A DNA stretch of 64,000 bases from Paraspadella gotoi (taxonomy: Eukaryota; Chaetognatha): NCBI GenBank assembly GCA_051294375.1, contig CM119269.1:11638883-11702882 (forward strand). Direction: 5' to 3'. The stretch's first letter is position 1, and each line of letters starts with the position of its first letter. Under the pieces are notes generated by a model. That model ran no database searches. It saw nothing but the letters and a program-made list of their open reading frames with translations, and was not told where the DNA came from. Below are positions 10,409-19,980 of this stretch, piece by piece. The translations under genes and the position numbers were made by a program.

Positions 10409-11248
10409 AATATATGAAATTAAAGATATCGGCTTTAATTAATAATTTTTCATATATTATTACTAAAATTAAAGTAATATTGACAGATTTTATGATTTAA
10501 AACATAAAATATTGATATTATAAAAAAATTTCAGTTTTTTAAATTATGAATTATTCTATTAAAAAGCCGACAAATTGAGCAAAATAGAAAAAAATTGCGC
10601 CCCTAAATAAATTATGCTTAAAACTTTGAAATGAAGACAAAAAATGTTATTTTGTATAAAATAAAATGATTGTCATAAGAAACAAGTAATATTTGTTGGG
10701 AGACATGATAAAAACCTCTGAAAATGATAAAAATACTTGTTTTACTTCTTCTGTATTGAGCTAACAATCATAGATGGTTTAAGATGACTATCATTATTTC
10801 TTTTTAATAATGAGGAATTAAAGCAGTCAAATGTTAACAGTTCTTATAACAATATTAGTAAAATCATTTAGGCACCATTGTTGGGCAGAACTTCCAGGGC
10901 TCAACTCGTTAAACGGAAAAAAAATAATATAAATAAACTTTGCTTTAAGAATTAGATCAATTTTTGACAGATCTGATAAACTAATAACTTGATACAAAAA
11001 GCACCATAAAACTTTTTTAAAACATGTTGCTAATAAGGCACTATAAAAATATCTTGAAGAATTCACAAGCAGCTTTCCAGCGCCATGTCACCAACAAGGA
11101 AATACAGACTACCACCCAGGCGCCATAAAAAAACTTGTGGGATTCACAGGCAAATTTTTATTTAAGGCTATGATACCCACAAAATAACAGTAAGTAACAT
11201 AATAATTTATTTCATTTAGCGGTCAGCACAATAAATAAAGTCATTAAA
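10409..11248. other. AT-rich intergenic sequence, nothing recognised
   Basis: No supported exon or repeat family was seen. Short open frames have no splice context or recognisable motifs. Confidence 0.4.
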
Positions 11249-11337
11249 TTATATATTTATTATTTTGATGAAATATTTTTTTGTATCTGCTTCGGGAACC
11301 GCTGTATGAGAAGAAATTCTTTCTCAAATGTAACCAT

Positions 11338-11571
11338 TATGGTGGATTAACATCCACCAACCGTTCATCAGCGGCCATTGGTGCCGGAGGCAAGTCATTC
11401 CCCTCCCAACCCAAAGGTCCGGGGTTCTAGCCCGGTGGTCGCCTGGCAGTTAAGAGGGACGGGGCGCTTAACCCGTAATATGATGTTACAGCCTGATCCG
11501 AAGCTCAGGGACTGCTTATATTGAACGGTTCTGTCACTAACACATAACAATAATTACTGTCTCTTCATTAG
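11338..11571 (+). mobile_element. tRNA-derived SINE, family A, copy 1
   Basis: It starts GGTGGATTAACATCCACC (a self-complementary head) and has box-A-like TTGGTGCCGGAGG and box-B-like GGTTCTAGCCC. The tail reads AATAATTACTGTCTCTTCA. Related copies lie at 11,755-11,986 and, inverted, at 13,287-13,521. Confidence 0.6.
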
Positions 11572-11754
11572 TGAGCCCGATTTCCGAACACCACAGCAAC
11601 AACAGCACTTTCAGGTGACATGCCTCAACCTGGCGATGCACTTTCCGCCCACAACACATCAGGCGACATGCCTCAACTTGGTGACAAACTTTCCACCAAG
11701 AACAACAAATCACTGAAGAGACGCAAGACTTCTCCCTACGGGAGGGGGGGATGT
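11572..11754. repeat. Linker between SINE-A copies with a short tandem duplication
   Basis: GACATGCCTCAACCTGG and GACATGCCTCAACTTGG recur about 44 bp apart, each followed by an ACTTTCC element. The linker and both SINE copies lie inside one ACCAT target duplication, so the dimer inserted as a unit. Confidence 0.5.
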
Positions 11755-11986
11755 ATGGTGGACTAAAATCCACCAACCGTTCATCAGCGGCCATTGGTGC
11801 CGGAGGCAAGTCATTCGCCTCCCAACCCAAAGGTCCGGGGTTCTAGCCCAGTGGTCGCCTGGTAGTTAAGAGGGACGGGGCCCTTAACCCGCCTGTAATA
11901 TGGTGTTACAGCCTGATCCGAAGCTCAGGGACTGCTTATATAGAACGGTTCTGTCACTAACACATAACAATAATTACTGTCTCTTC
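11755..11986 (+). mobile_element. tRNA-derived SINE, family A, copy 2
   Basis: Same architecture as the copy at 11,338 and ends ACTGTCTCTTC. It is followed by ACCAT (11,987-11,991), which matches ACCAT at 11,333-11,337 before copy 1. Confidence 0.6.
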
Positions 11987-12224
11987 ACCATCTCTATTAT
12001 TAAAACCAGAAACCTGAGTAACAATATCAGTTATATCTCTTATTAAACATTCAACCAATTGAGTATGACTTGGAAATGTAGGAAGTATAAGCTTTTCTTT
12101 TTCAATATTTTTAAGCTCTGACAGTTCTGCCTTGGGAATTTTATTTTCCCGTGGGCAAGAGCACTCAGTATGCGCTTTTTCCACGCAATTTTCATCACAT
12201 TCAACGGTTTCATCATCACAGCTT

Positions 12225-13162
12225 TAAATGAAACACAGCGGAGTACATTAAATAAACACTTCAAGCGATAATCAAAACATTTTTTCGAAATTCCATTCTT
12301 TAGAAATCCAGAGACAAACAGAATCTTCGTTCATAACAGCAAGAGAAGTATTAGTTTTTTTGGCATAGCGCAATAATTTCACTTGACAAGCTAAAAAAAC
12401 AGATCCAGTATTCTACCTTCTTTCCTAAATTAAATAAATATCTCATATTTTAATAATATAATTTATGATGTATTAAGCTGCTGGTTATTTTTTTTTTAAA
12501 TCACTTTTGAGAGATAAACTGTAACTGTTGAACCTTTTTATACAAATAATACTTAAATCGTCCCCAAAAAATCTTATTTAGTTAAATATTAATAAAACGT
12601 TTATCAAAAATATATTAAAATACTAATGTAATTATAACACTGGATAAACAACGATATTACTCCTTGTTTTAAAAGACATGCATCAAATAATGGTAAATCA
12701 AAACTTGGCGAAGGTTTGGAAGATACAATAACTGGATTAATGGGTAATCTTAGAGTTTTTTTAACTTTCGGCATTATGAGCTACAGTTATATACAAACTA
12801 TGAAGAAATAAATGTCTTACGTAATATTCATAGTAAAAAAATTCAAGGTTTAAGAGTATCGCTGCATACGTCGGAGGAGTAAACTTGAATCCGCGATTCT
12901 CAGATTTCGACCAATCAGAAACCTCGATCGAGTCGGAGATTTAAGCAGACGACAAACACAGAGGACTCGGAATTTCAATGTTGGATTATAACCTTCGTGA
13001 CGTTTTTACGTGAACAGAATCGGTTAGCGATTAAAATTGTTTGGAAATCGGTTGATTAGATTAAAAAATAGTAAAACCAAAATATTAAGAGGACTCGAAA
13101 TAGTTTAATTCAAATTATGTACTTATAATCCGCGCTAATAATCAATTAGTGAAACAGGTTTT
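12225..13162. other. Intergenic sequence without a supported gene
   Basis: Mostly AT-rich. A less AT-rich patch at 12,865-13,030 contains CCAATCAG (a CCAAT-box form) and GACGTTTTTACGTG. Nothing further supports a promoter. Confidence 0.35.
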
Positions 13163-13286
13163 TAGTCGGATCTGCTTATAAGCAGATCTCGACTCTATAA
13201 TTCAATTTGTCGGTCCGTCGGTCCGTCCCCTCAATCTTGTCGGCCATTGACATATATCAAGTCAGAATATCGATTTATGATAAATT

Positions 13287-13521
13287 GAAGAGACATTAAT
13301 TATTTATAAGTGTTAATTACAGAACCGTTCAATGTAAGCAGTCCCTGAGCTTCGGATCAGGCTGTAACACTGTGTTACAGGCGGGTTAAGCGCCCCGTCC
13401 CTCTTAACTGCTAGGCGGCCACCGGGCTAGAACCCCGGACCTTTGGGTTGGGAGGCGAATGACTTGCCTCCGGCACCAATGGCCGCTGATGAACGGTTGG
13501 TGGATTTTAGTCCACCATAAA
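13287..13521 (-). mobile_element. tRNA-derived SINE, family A, copy 3 (inverted)
   Basis: Reverse-complement copy of the 11.3-12.0 kb SINE, from GAAGAGACATTAATT to TTTAGTCCACCAT, with the same box-A/box-B motifs on the minus strand. It lies inside the HINE at 13,163-15,757. Confidence 0.6.
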
Positions 13522-13599
13522 ATTATGCATTGTGATTAACCTTTGTTTCGTTGTGTTTTAAGATGTTTGAAATTAAAGACAAAGACTTGATACATCAAC

Positions 13600-13660
13600 G
13601 ATTTTATTTTTATTGTTCAGACAAGTTTCGGCTTTCATTCAAGCCTCATCAGTGCTTTGA
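13600..13660 (-). ncRNA. Hammerhead ribozyme motif 1
   Basis: On the minus strand the core reads CTGATGA (13,652-13,646), then a stem II GGCTTGAATGAAAGCC hairpin, GAAAC (13,629-13,625), a minimal stem III (TT) and the GTC cleavage triplet (13,622-13,620). This is the arrangement of type I hammerheads with very short stem III known from Penelope-like elements. All canonical core bases are present. Confidence 0.75.
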
Positions 13661-13697
13661 AATTCACAATTTTCATGTTTTCCAAATTGACTTTGGG

Positions 13698-13715
13698 GGG
13701 GAGAGAGAGAGAGAG

Positions 13716-13773
<58 letters not shown>

Positions 13774-13832
13774 AATTACCAACTAAGATGTGAGACAGGA
13801 CAGTGGTGAAATGTGAGGACAGGTTTAAGTTG

Positions 13833-13870
<38 letters not shown>
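13698..13870. repeat. (GA)n microsatellites inside pseudo-LTR
   Basis: GA-dinucleotide tracts at about 13,698-13,770 and 13,837-13,870, mirrored by CT tracts at 14,076-14,097 and 14,161-14,224 in the inverted copy. Confidence 0.85.
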
Positions 13871-13874
<4 letters not shown>

Positions 13875-14254
13875 TGAGGGAAAGAAAATAAAAGAAAATA
13901 ACTATCCCTCAACATCTTTATTTCCATTTCATCTAAATTTCACTTCTTATCATTTAATCTGAATTAATTTAAATATTTTAGTTTGTTTAAGTCTGTTTAC
14001 TTATTTATTAAATTTACTATTGTTGTACATTATCTAATGTAATTTTTCTTACAAATGTTAACCTCTGCTTCTCTGTCTCTCTCTCTCTCTCTCTCTACCA
14101 ACTTTAAACCTGCTCTACATTTCACCACTGTTCCTATCTCACATCTTTGTTGGCCATTTCTTCTCTCTCTCTCTCTCTCTCTCTCTGGCCTCGTTCTTCC
14201 CTCTCTCTCTCTCTCTCTCTCTCTCCCAAAGTCAATTTGGAAAGCATAAAAATT

Positions 14255-14330
14255 GTGAATTTTCAAAGCACTGATGAAGGCTTGAATGAAAGCCGAAACT
14301 TGTCTGAACAATAAAAGACTTTGTCTTTAA
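14255..14330 (+). ncRNA. Hammerhead ribozyme motif 2
   Basis: CTGATGA at 14,271-14,277, stem II AGGCTTGAATGAAAGCC, GAAAC at 14,295-14,299, and GTC at 14,302-14,304. It is the inverted partner of the motif at 13,600-13,660, with stem II fully paired (GGCTT/AAGCC). Confidence 0.78.
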
Positions 14331-14439
14331 TTTCAAAGATAAATTATGCAAAAAAAAGATGTCCGTCCATCCGTCTGTCTGTCTGTTGGTCCGTCTGTCT
14401 GTCTGTTCATCTGTCTATCTGTTTGTCCGTCCATCCCAC

Positions 14440-15160
14440 CTTAGCAAAAAACTCCAATTACTCGTGATTGGATGGATGGATTGGAATTAATTATTCAATC
14501 TATCAATTTATTTATCAATTAATTAATTATTTAATAAATAAATCAATACAGTCAATCGTTATCAGCTTTATTGTCATCGTCGCCATCATCGTCGTCGTTG
14601 CTTTTGTCATTGTAAGTGACGAAAAGACCTAAAAACAAACATTTCAGATCAATTTGATTAATATTTATATTTATATATGATTATACATGACATCGTGGAT
14701 ATTTAATCAGTGACTTACTTAATAGTTTGAAGGCTACTTGACTGGCTTCTTGGTAAGACTAATGAACTAGAGAGTATAGACCTATGAAAAGATAGCAATT
14801 ACATGTTATTATCTTAATGAGTGCTAAACCTAAGTGTTTAGCTAGCAAGGGCATAGTGGTTAAAACCGACCTTTGTAATCCTAGCTGACTAAGGGATAAT
14901 TCTCTGAGAATATATTTCTCTTACTAAACATAGAAAAGTCAGCTGGAATCACAAGAATAATTGAAGTAGTAAACTAGCATTTATGATAATTAAATCATTA
15001 ATTATTTAGCTATTAATTGAAACACAAATAAACATGATCATTTACTAATGTAAGATATTAATACTTATTAAAAATAAATATTTATAAATATAAATATATT
15101 TATATTAATATTAATTAATTACCGCTAATGATTGTGCGAGTGGAAATAAGTTTAAATGGA
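14440..15160. other. AT-rich interior of the HINE, no gene
   Basis: TTAATTAATT-type sequence, with one non-repetitive patch at about 14,690-14,960 that could be a further insertion. A GTGGTTAAAACC near 14,850 is only weakly tRNA-like. Confidence 0.4.
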
Positions 15161-15417
15161 AAAAACAAAAGTCATATTTACTTGAAGCATTTTTATTTAT
15201 ATTTACTCATAATTATTATATTAATTAAAAATTGGATAGATAAATTGAAATGAAATTTTGTGGGTGGGTAGGAAACTATTAAGCTGGATATAAGTTTTTG
15301 ATGGAATGATAGGAGTTTAAAACAGAAAACCAAAAGACACATTTATATCAATTTTTAAAAGTTTCTCTCTATCTCTCTCTATCTCTCTCTGATTGATTGA
15401 TTGACTGATTGATTGAT

Positions 15418-15560
15418 TGACCTAATTATGCCAATTGACCAAAATATGCCAATTGACCAAATTATGCCGGTTGACCAAATTTTGCAGTTGAGCAAATTAT
15501 GTCAGTTGACCAAATTATGCTAGTTGACCATATTATGTCAGTTGACCAAATTATGCAAGT
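15418..15560. repeat. 18-bp tandem array within HINE
   Basis: About eight imperfect units of the type AATTGACCAAATTATGCC. The reverse complement, with the same unit, occurs at 3,000-3,180 in another copy. Confidence 0.75.
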
Positions 15561-15789
15561 TGGTATTGGCACAGCTACTGGTAATGATTGATGGATCAAT
15601 TGATTTATAATTTTTTTCATAGATTTATTAAGAAGTCTGTTATGATTTTTTATAATCACAAATTAAGAATCAGAAAAATTACCATGATATATCATCGGAT
15701 TAGCTTATTACCGCTTAATTATCGTAGGCAGATCCGACATTGTTTGCTCAAACTTGTTTTTTTCCATTTAAACTCATTTTCATTTAGAT

Positions 15790-16336
15790 GATTCTATCGA
15801 AACTTGATTTCCAGCTTAATCACACACTTTCCTACCCACATACAAAATTTCAAGTCAATCGTCCCATTCACTCATGGCGTTCAAATAGTGAAATATATTT
15901 TTTTGTTTTTTCCATTTAAACTCATTTCCACTTGCACGATTCCATCGAAACTTCATATCTATCTCAATCACGCTCTTCCCTAGCCACACACAAAATTTCA
16001 TTCCAATCCTCGATCCTCATCCTCCTCTTCCCCTCCCTCTCCCGAGGATCCGTCCTTTTTAGTCCACTCAATAAACATTACCGTTGCGATATATGTCTTT
16101 TTCTTCAGCAATCCATCCATCCAATTAGAGTAATTGGAGTTTTTTGCTAAGGTGGGACAGACAGACGGACGGACAGACAGACGGACGGACATCGTTTATT
16201 TTGCATAATTTATCATAATTCGATGTTCTGACATGATATAATTATATGTGAATGCCCAACAAGATTGAGGGGGCAGACCGACGGACCGACAAAGTGAATT
16301 ATAGAGTCGGGATCTGCTTATAAGCAGATCCGACTA
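15790..16336 (+). mobile_element. HINE family A, 3' portion
   Basis: It carries the CACACACTTTCCTACCCACA block, TTGCTAAGGTGGGACAGACA, a GACG/GACA microsatellite and ATAGAGTCGGGATCTGC, then the terminal hairpin ending GCAGATCCGACTAA. The 5' end is truncated. Confidence 0.6.
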
Positions 16337-16339
16337 AAA

Positions 16340-16742
16340 AACATAATCAAATAGTGAAATATATTTTTTTTCCCCATTTTAATTCATTTCCACTTGGACG
16401 ATTCCGTCGAAACTTTATTACCTGCTCAATCACACACTTTCCTACCCATAATAAAAGAAATTGAAGTCAATCGCACCATTCACTCATGAGTAATTGGTGT
16501 TCGAATAGTGAAATATATGTTTTTGTTTTTTCCAGCTCAATCACACACTTTCCTACCCACACACAAAATTTCATTCCTGTCCATCCATCAAATCACGAGT
16601 AATTGGTGTTTTTTGCTAAGGTGGGACGGACGGACAGAAAGACAGACAGACAGACGGACATCATTTTTTTCCATAATTTATCATAATTCGATGTTCTGAC
16701 ATGATATAAGTGAGTGCCCGACAAGATTGAGGGGGCGGACCG
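16340..16742 (+). mobile_element. HINE family A, second 3' portion lacking its hairpin
   Basis: It repeats the same blocks (CACACTTTCCTACCCA, GCTAAGGTGGGACGGACGG, GAGGGGGCGGACCG) but stops before the terminal hairpin. Confidence 0.55.
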
Positions 16743-17300
16743 TTATTAGATCATAATCAAAATCAAAATCACTTTTGACTACGAACCTTTGATCCAATCA
16801 ATTGAGATTAATCAATATCCATGGAATTTGTATGATCAATGTAAAATTTATTCATACAATTAAGATAGTAATCAAGATATTGTAAAACTAATTATCTTAT
16901 TTTTAAAAGAAAAATAATCTATGATAATAATAATAATCATAGTTCCGACTCAGGAACTTTGTTTCTACTGATATTACTTCCGACATCAAACACCCAGGGG
17001 GAGCCGGAGCCGCAGCAAGGACCGCCGATGCGGCAGCGCCGTAACAGTTGATGAAAGCCACGCCCACTCGAGCTGCAGCTTTGGTGTCTAATTCACTTAC
17101 ATCACTTCTTAACACAAGAAAAGAAAAAGAAAAAAGAATTCTTTCATTTTTTCTTTTTGGTGGCGAAGCGCCGCAGCGGAGCAGCAGTGGAGCCGCAGCG
17201 GAGCAGCGGCGCAGCGCCCTCTCCATCGTCATTAGGCAAAAAACTTTGTCATGACAAAAGATCAATTCTGAGACGAAGGAATCATTAAAATAGAAAAAGT
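16743..17300. other. AT-rich sequence, then a GC-rich patch, no confirmed gene
   Basis: The GC-rich patch (about 16,990-17,230) contains CCACGCCCACTCG and GCAGCGGAGCAGC repeats. A minus-strand frame with VGVAFINCYGAAASAV is possible but has no convincing splice sites, so I do not call it coding. Confidence 0.35.
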
Positions 17301-17329
17301 CAATTATGTCCCGCTTTAACAGAGTCTCT

Positions 17330-17517
17330 CTTCTCTCTTTCTCTTCTCTCTCTCTCTCTCCTCTCCTCTCTTCCTCTCTCTCTCCTCTCTCTTCTCTCTC
17401 TCTATTTCCTTCTCTTTCTGTCTCTCTCTCTGTCGACTCTCTTAAACTCATATCGAATTCCTTCCATATTTTTCTCCCATCATCTTTCTCTCGCTTTTCT
17501 TCCTTTTCCTATCTCTC

Positions 17518-17580
<63 letters not shown>

Positions 17581-17630
17581 CTCTCCTCCCTCTCTCTCTC
17601 TCTCACTCTGCTTAAACCCGTCTGGCCGCC
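17330..17630. repeat. (CT)n-rich tract
   Basis: CT-dinucleotide runs, the longest at about 17,520-17,577. Ser/Leu and Arg/Glu open frames here are artefacts. Confidence 0.8.
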
Positions 17631-17639
17631 CATTTCTTG

Positions 17640-17760
17640 TTTTATTTGCCCCGTCGCCATGGCAACTCGGCAACGCCGCCCACTCCTCCTCCCCCTTCCC
17701 GGCGTCGAGCCACGCCCACATTCCCGGCGTGAGTCGGCGTCATTGCAGTCTTCGTTCGGG
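17640..17760. promoter_or_regulatory. GC-rich patch with an X-box-like palindrome
   Basis: GTCGCCATGGCAAC at 17,653-17,666 is one base away from the perfect RFX X-box palindrome. A CCACGCCCAC (KLF/Sp-type) element lies at about 17,711. A 61-aa frame starts at the internal ATG but quickly becomes polyserine from a TCG repeat. Whether this is a real promoter is unproven. Confidence 0.3.
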
Positions 17761-18450
17761 TCGGCGTCGTCGTCATCGTCGTCGTCGTCGTCGTCTCTGT
17801 CCAACTCGGCATCTCCAAGTCGTCGTCGTTCACGTTGTCCTTGACGTCTTCGTCGTCTTCATTATCGTCGTCTTCATCATCGTCGTCATAATATCCGTCG
17901 CTTTGATCGTCATCGTTGTCTTTGTTATTGTCGTCGTCTTCTTCGTCGTCGCCATGGTCGTCATCGTTGTCGTCACATTCCTCATCGTCGTCTTCATCAT
18001 CATCGTCGTCGTCTTGGTCACTATGATGTCATAATCTTCTTCTCTCAAGGACGAACAGCCAGCGTTTGACGAACTCATTGACTGGGCAGTGGACACCCGG
18101 GGTTCGACTGGGTTTGTGTCCCCGTTCCGGCGTTGGGAGTTCGCAACGTTGGGATGAACAAACCTTTCCATCGTAGATTGTGAAGAAGTTCTTGTAATCA
18201 TTGTGGATTTTAGTCGTCAACTTCTTGATCGACATCATCATAGTTGTAATTGTCGTCATGATCATTGTTGTCATCTTCGTTATGACCGACATTGTCATCA
18301 TCATCATCATCATTTTCGTCTTCAGCGTCGGTATTTACGTCTTTAATTTTGTCAACATCATTGTCATCGTGTCATCGTCAAACTGTCATCGTTAGCAAAG
18401 TCTTTCCTGTCATTGTCTTCGTCTTCGTAGGCGTCATCATCGGTAGGAAG
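17755..18450. repeat. Imperfect CGT/CAT trinucleotide repeats
   Basis: GTCGTCATCGTC-type repeats at 17,755-18,030 and 18,190-18,440, separated by a non-repetitive 140-base piece. Val/Ile-rich and Thr/Met-rich frames are repeat artefacts. Confidence 0.7.
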
Positions 18451-18471
18451 TTTGTGGGAGGGGGAAATGGC

Positions 18472-18598
<127 letters not shown>

Positions 18599-19053
18599 CG
18601 CGGAGACGGGAAACTCACTGACGGAAGAACGAGGGGCGTGGTCCGGACGGAGGAGGAGGAAGAGGAGTAGGAGGGGAGGAGAAAAAAAAGAGATGGAAAA
18701 AGAAGACGCCCACTTCGAAGCCAACTACCGGGATGAGAGAAGAATAAGGAAAAAAAGAAAGAAAATAAGGATAAAAAGAAAAGAAATAAAGGAAATAAAT
18801 ATGACCTGATATATGAAGATGAAAATGTAATAAGGAGAAAATTCGGAGCGGAATCAAATCGGTTTATCATTAGAGTTTCTCACCAGATTCTGTCCAAAGT
18901 CAGGAGTCGAGATAAAAGCTTATTTATTGAATGAATTAGTTACTTTTTATTATTTGTACCAATTTTATGACAGAGCAGAGTACAATATGATTCCACGACC
19001 TAATAGTTAAAGGTGTATTTTTTTTATATAGTTTTAACAGTTTATAAATATAT

Positions 19054-19298
19054 GTAGTCGGGCATTGCCTAGGTTCACCCCACTGAGTAAAGCCATCAGC
19101 TCATGACCACTAGGTACCGAGTTCAATCCCAATCTGATACCTACCCTGCGGGAAGCGTGAGGACGGCCGTAAACCGCCTTGAGGGCGTGGAAAACCCTCA
19201 AGCCTGGTTCCAAGCCCAGGACCCGTTCCATGGCTGATAGAGGGGGTTAAAGAAGTTGCGGATAGCACTCTTCAGCCCCACTTAGCGCCTTTTCCACA
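19054..19298 (+). mobile_element. tRNA-derived SINE, family B, copy 2
   Basis: Same body as 1,942-2,208: GTAGTCGGGCATTGC start, GAGTAAAGCCATCAGCTCAT, box B GAGTTCAATCCC, CTGCGGGAA, AAACCCTCAAGCC, GAGGGGGTTAAAGAAGTT. Confidence 0.6.
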
Positions 19299-19462
19299 TA
19301 TACTATACCACGACATTGATGGGGCGCTATCAGAGGAAGTCTCAAAATATCCCCCAAGTTATTCGAGCCACATCTTATGACGTCCATTGAGTCATTAACT
19401 TGTCCGGATTAAAATTTAACGAAAATAATTTAAATTTCTTCGTCTGCAAAACTCGATTATAA

Positions 19463-19654
19463 CTTTGGCCGCCGCCGCAGCCACAGGCGCCGCCGCAACC
19501 GCCAACGCAGCCGACGCGGCAGGCGCCAAGGCCTCCACAACCGAGTCACATATCAATATCATCTTCTCCAACACCGTCCATAGTTTATCATTATAATCAT
19601 TATCATCATTATCATCATTATCACCTTAATCATCATCTCCATCCCAAGATTTGA
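19463..19654 (+). CDS. Possible Pro/Gln-rich terminal exon (unconfirmed)
   Basis: A GC-rich island in AT-rich surroundings is open for 63 codons after an in-frame TAA. It reads PPPQPQAPPQPPTQ, then a His/Tyr-rich tail, and stops at 19,652. CCGCCGCAG at 19,475-19,483 could serve as a splice acceptor, though it lacks a good pyrimidine tract. It has no ATG and no recognisable domain. It may be a transcription-factor-type low-complexity tail or only a repeat-derived open frame. Confidence 0.2.
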   Translation, partial: LWPPPQPQAPPQPPTQPTRQAPRPPQPSHISISSSPTPSIVYHYNHYHHYHHYHLNHHLHPKI

Positions 19655-19980
19655 TCGCCAATTAAATTATTTAGAGAAACAAAAGGATGATGGATTAGTC
19701 GCCCAGTTGTAATATGTAGTAGTAATAGTAATAGTAATATTACACTGCTGACATATTACTACTCGCCCCTAAACTGAATTGGTTCTAATTTTGGAAACAG
19801 AGACAAATAACTAAAACTACGAAAACCCCAAGTTAGAGGATAGTCAAGGATAGTCAAAGATAGTCAAAGTCTCATTAAATCGACAAGAAATGATCATACT
19901 TGGAATACGAGACGGCATATTTTTTGTCCAAAGTTTATTTTTATAACCATCATCCATAAATATAACTGAGGGATAATTAC

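Larger units (their letters stand above)
11249..12220 (-). pseudogene. Decayed ORF fragment split by a SINE-pair insertion
   Basis: The minus strand from about 12,220 to 11,988 reads as a good protein segment containing LPTFPSHTQLVECLIRDIT and ending GFNNRDG. This resembles a family I remember from many invertebrate genomes with the pattern PCHTQAVER...CG..RRDGFIR; the function is unknown to me and is probably transposon-linked. The frame is interrupted by a 649-bp SINE composite (11,338-11,986) flanked by ACCAT on both sides. Beyond it, at 11,332-11,249, the frame continues with the expected AVPEADTKKYF-like stretch, but a TGA replaces what would be an Arg codon near the junction. The frame stops at 11,249. 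No start codon or upstream exon is evident, so this is a broken fragment. Confidence 0.45.
13550..14335. mobile_element. Inverted pseudo-LTR pair with two hammerhead ribozymes, no ORF (Penelope-like remnant)
   Basis: 13,550-13,860 and 14,080-14,335 are inverted copies. Both contain AATTAAAGACAAAG, the hammerhead block, AAATTCACAATTTT, the AAAGTCAATTTGG/CCAAATTGACTTTGG border, GA/CT tracts and a TTTCACCACTGT/ACAGTGGTGAAA block. The order equals that of the pseudo-LTRs of the Penelope-like insertion at 33,715-36,279, although the sequences differ, so this is a sister family. The spacer has no GIY-YIG or RT coding sequence. Confidence 0.55.
13163..15757 (-). mobile_element. Complete Helentron-like element (HINE family A) with nested insertions
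   Basis: The plus strand begins with the hairpin end TAGTCGGATCTGCTTATAAG (stem GGATCTGCT/AGCAGATC). Then come the conserved TATAATTCA...GTCGGTCCGTC block, a GTCY microsatellite (GTCTGTCTGTCTGTT, about 14,370-14,430) and the CCATCCCACCTTAGCAAAAA block. Next are AT-rich sequence and an 18-bp tandem array (15,418-15,560), ending GCAGATCCGACATTGTTTGC then TCAAACTTGTT. Subterminal inverted repeats GTCGGATCTGC/GCAGATCCGAC close both ends. A SINE and a hammerhead-bearing pseudo-LTR pair are inserted at 13,287-14,335, between GATAATT-like repeats of the interrupted motif. Architecture matches Helentron-associated elements (DINE-1/pearl type); no transposase is encoded. Confidence 0.6.

Noticed and set aside
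16960-17110. Minus-strand coding exon (VGVAFINCYGAAASAV)
   Set aside because: Alanine-rich translation of a GC-rich patch, no acceptor/donor pair, and other frames are equally open.
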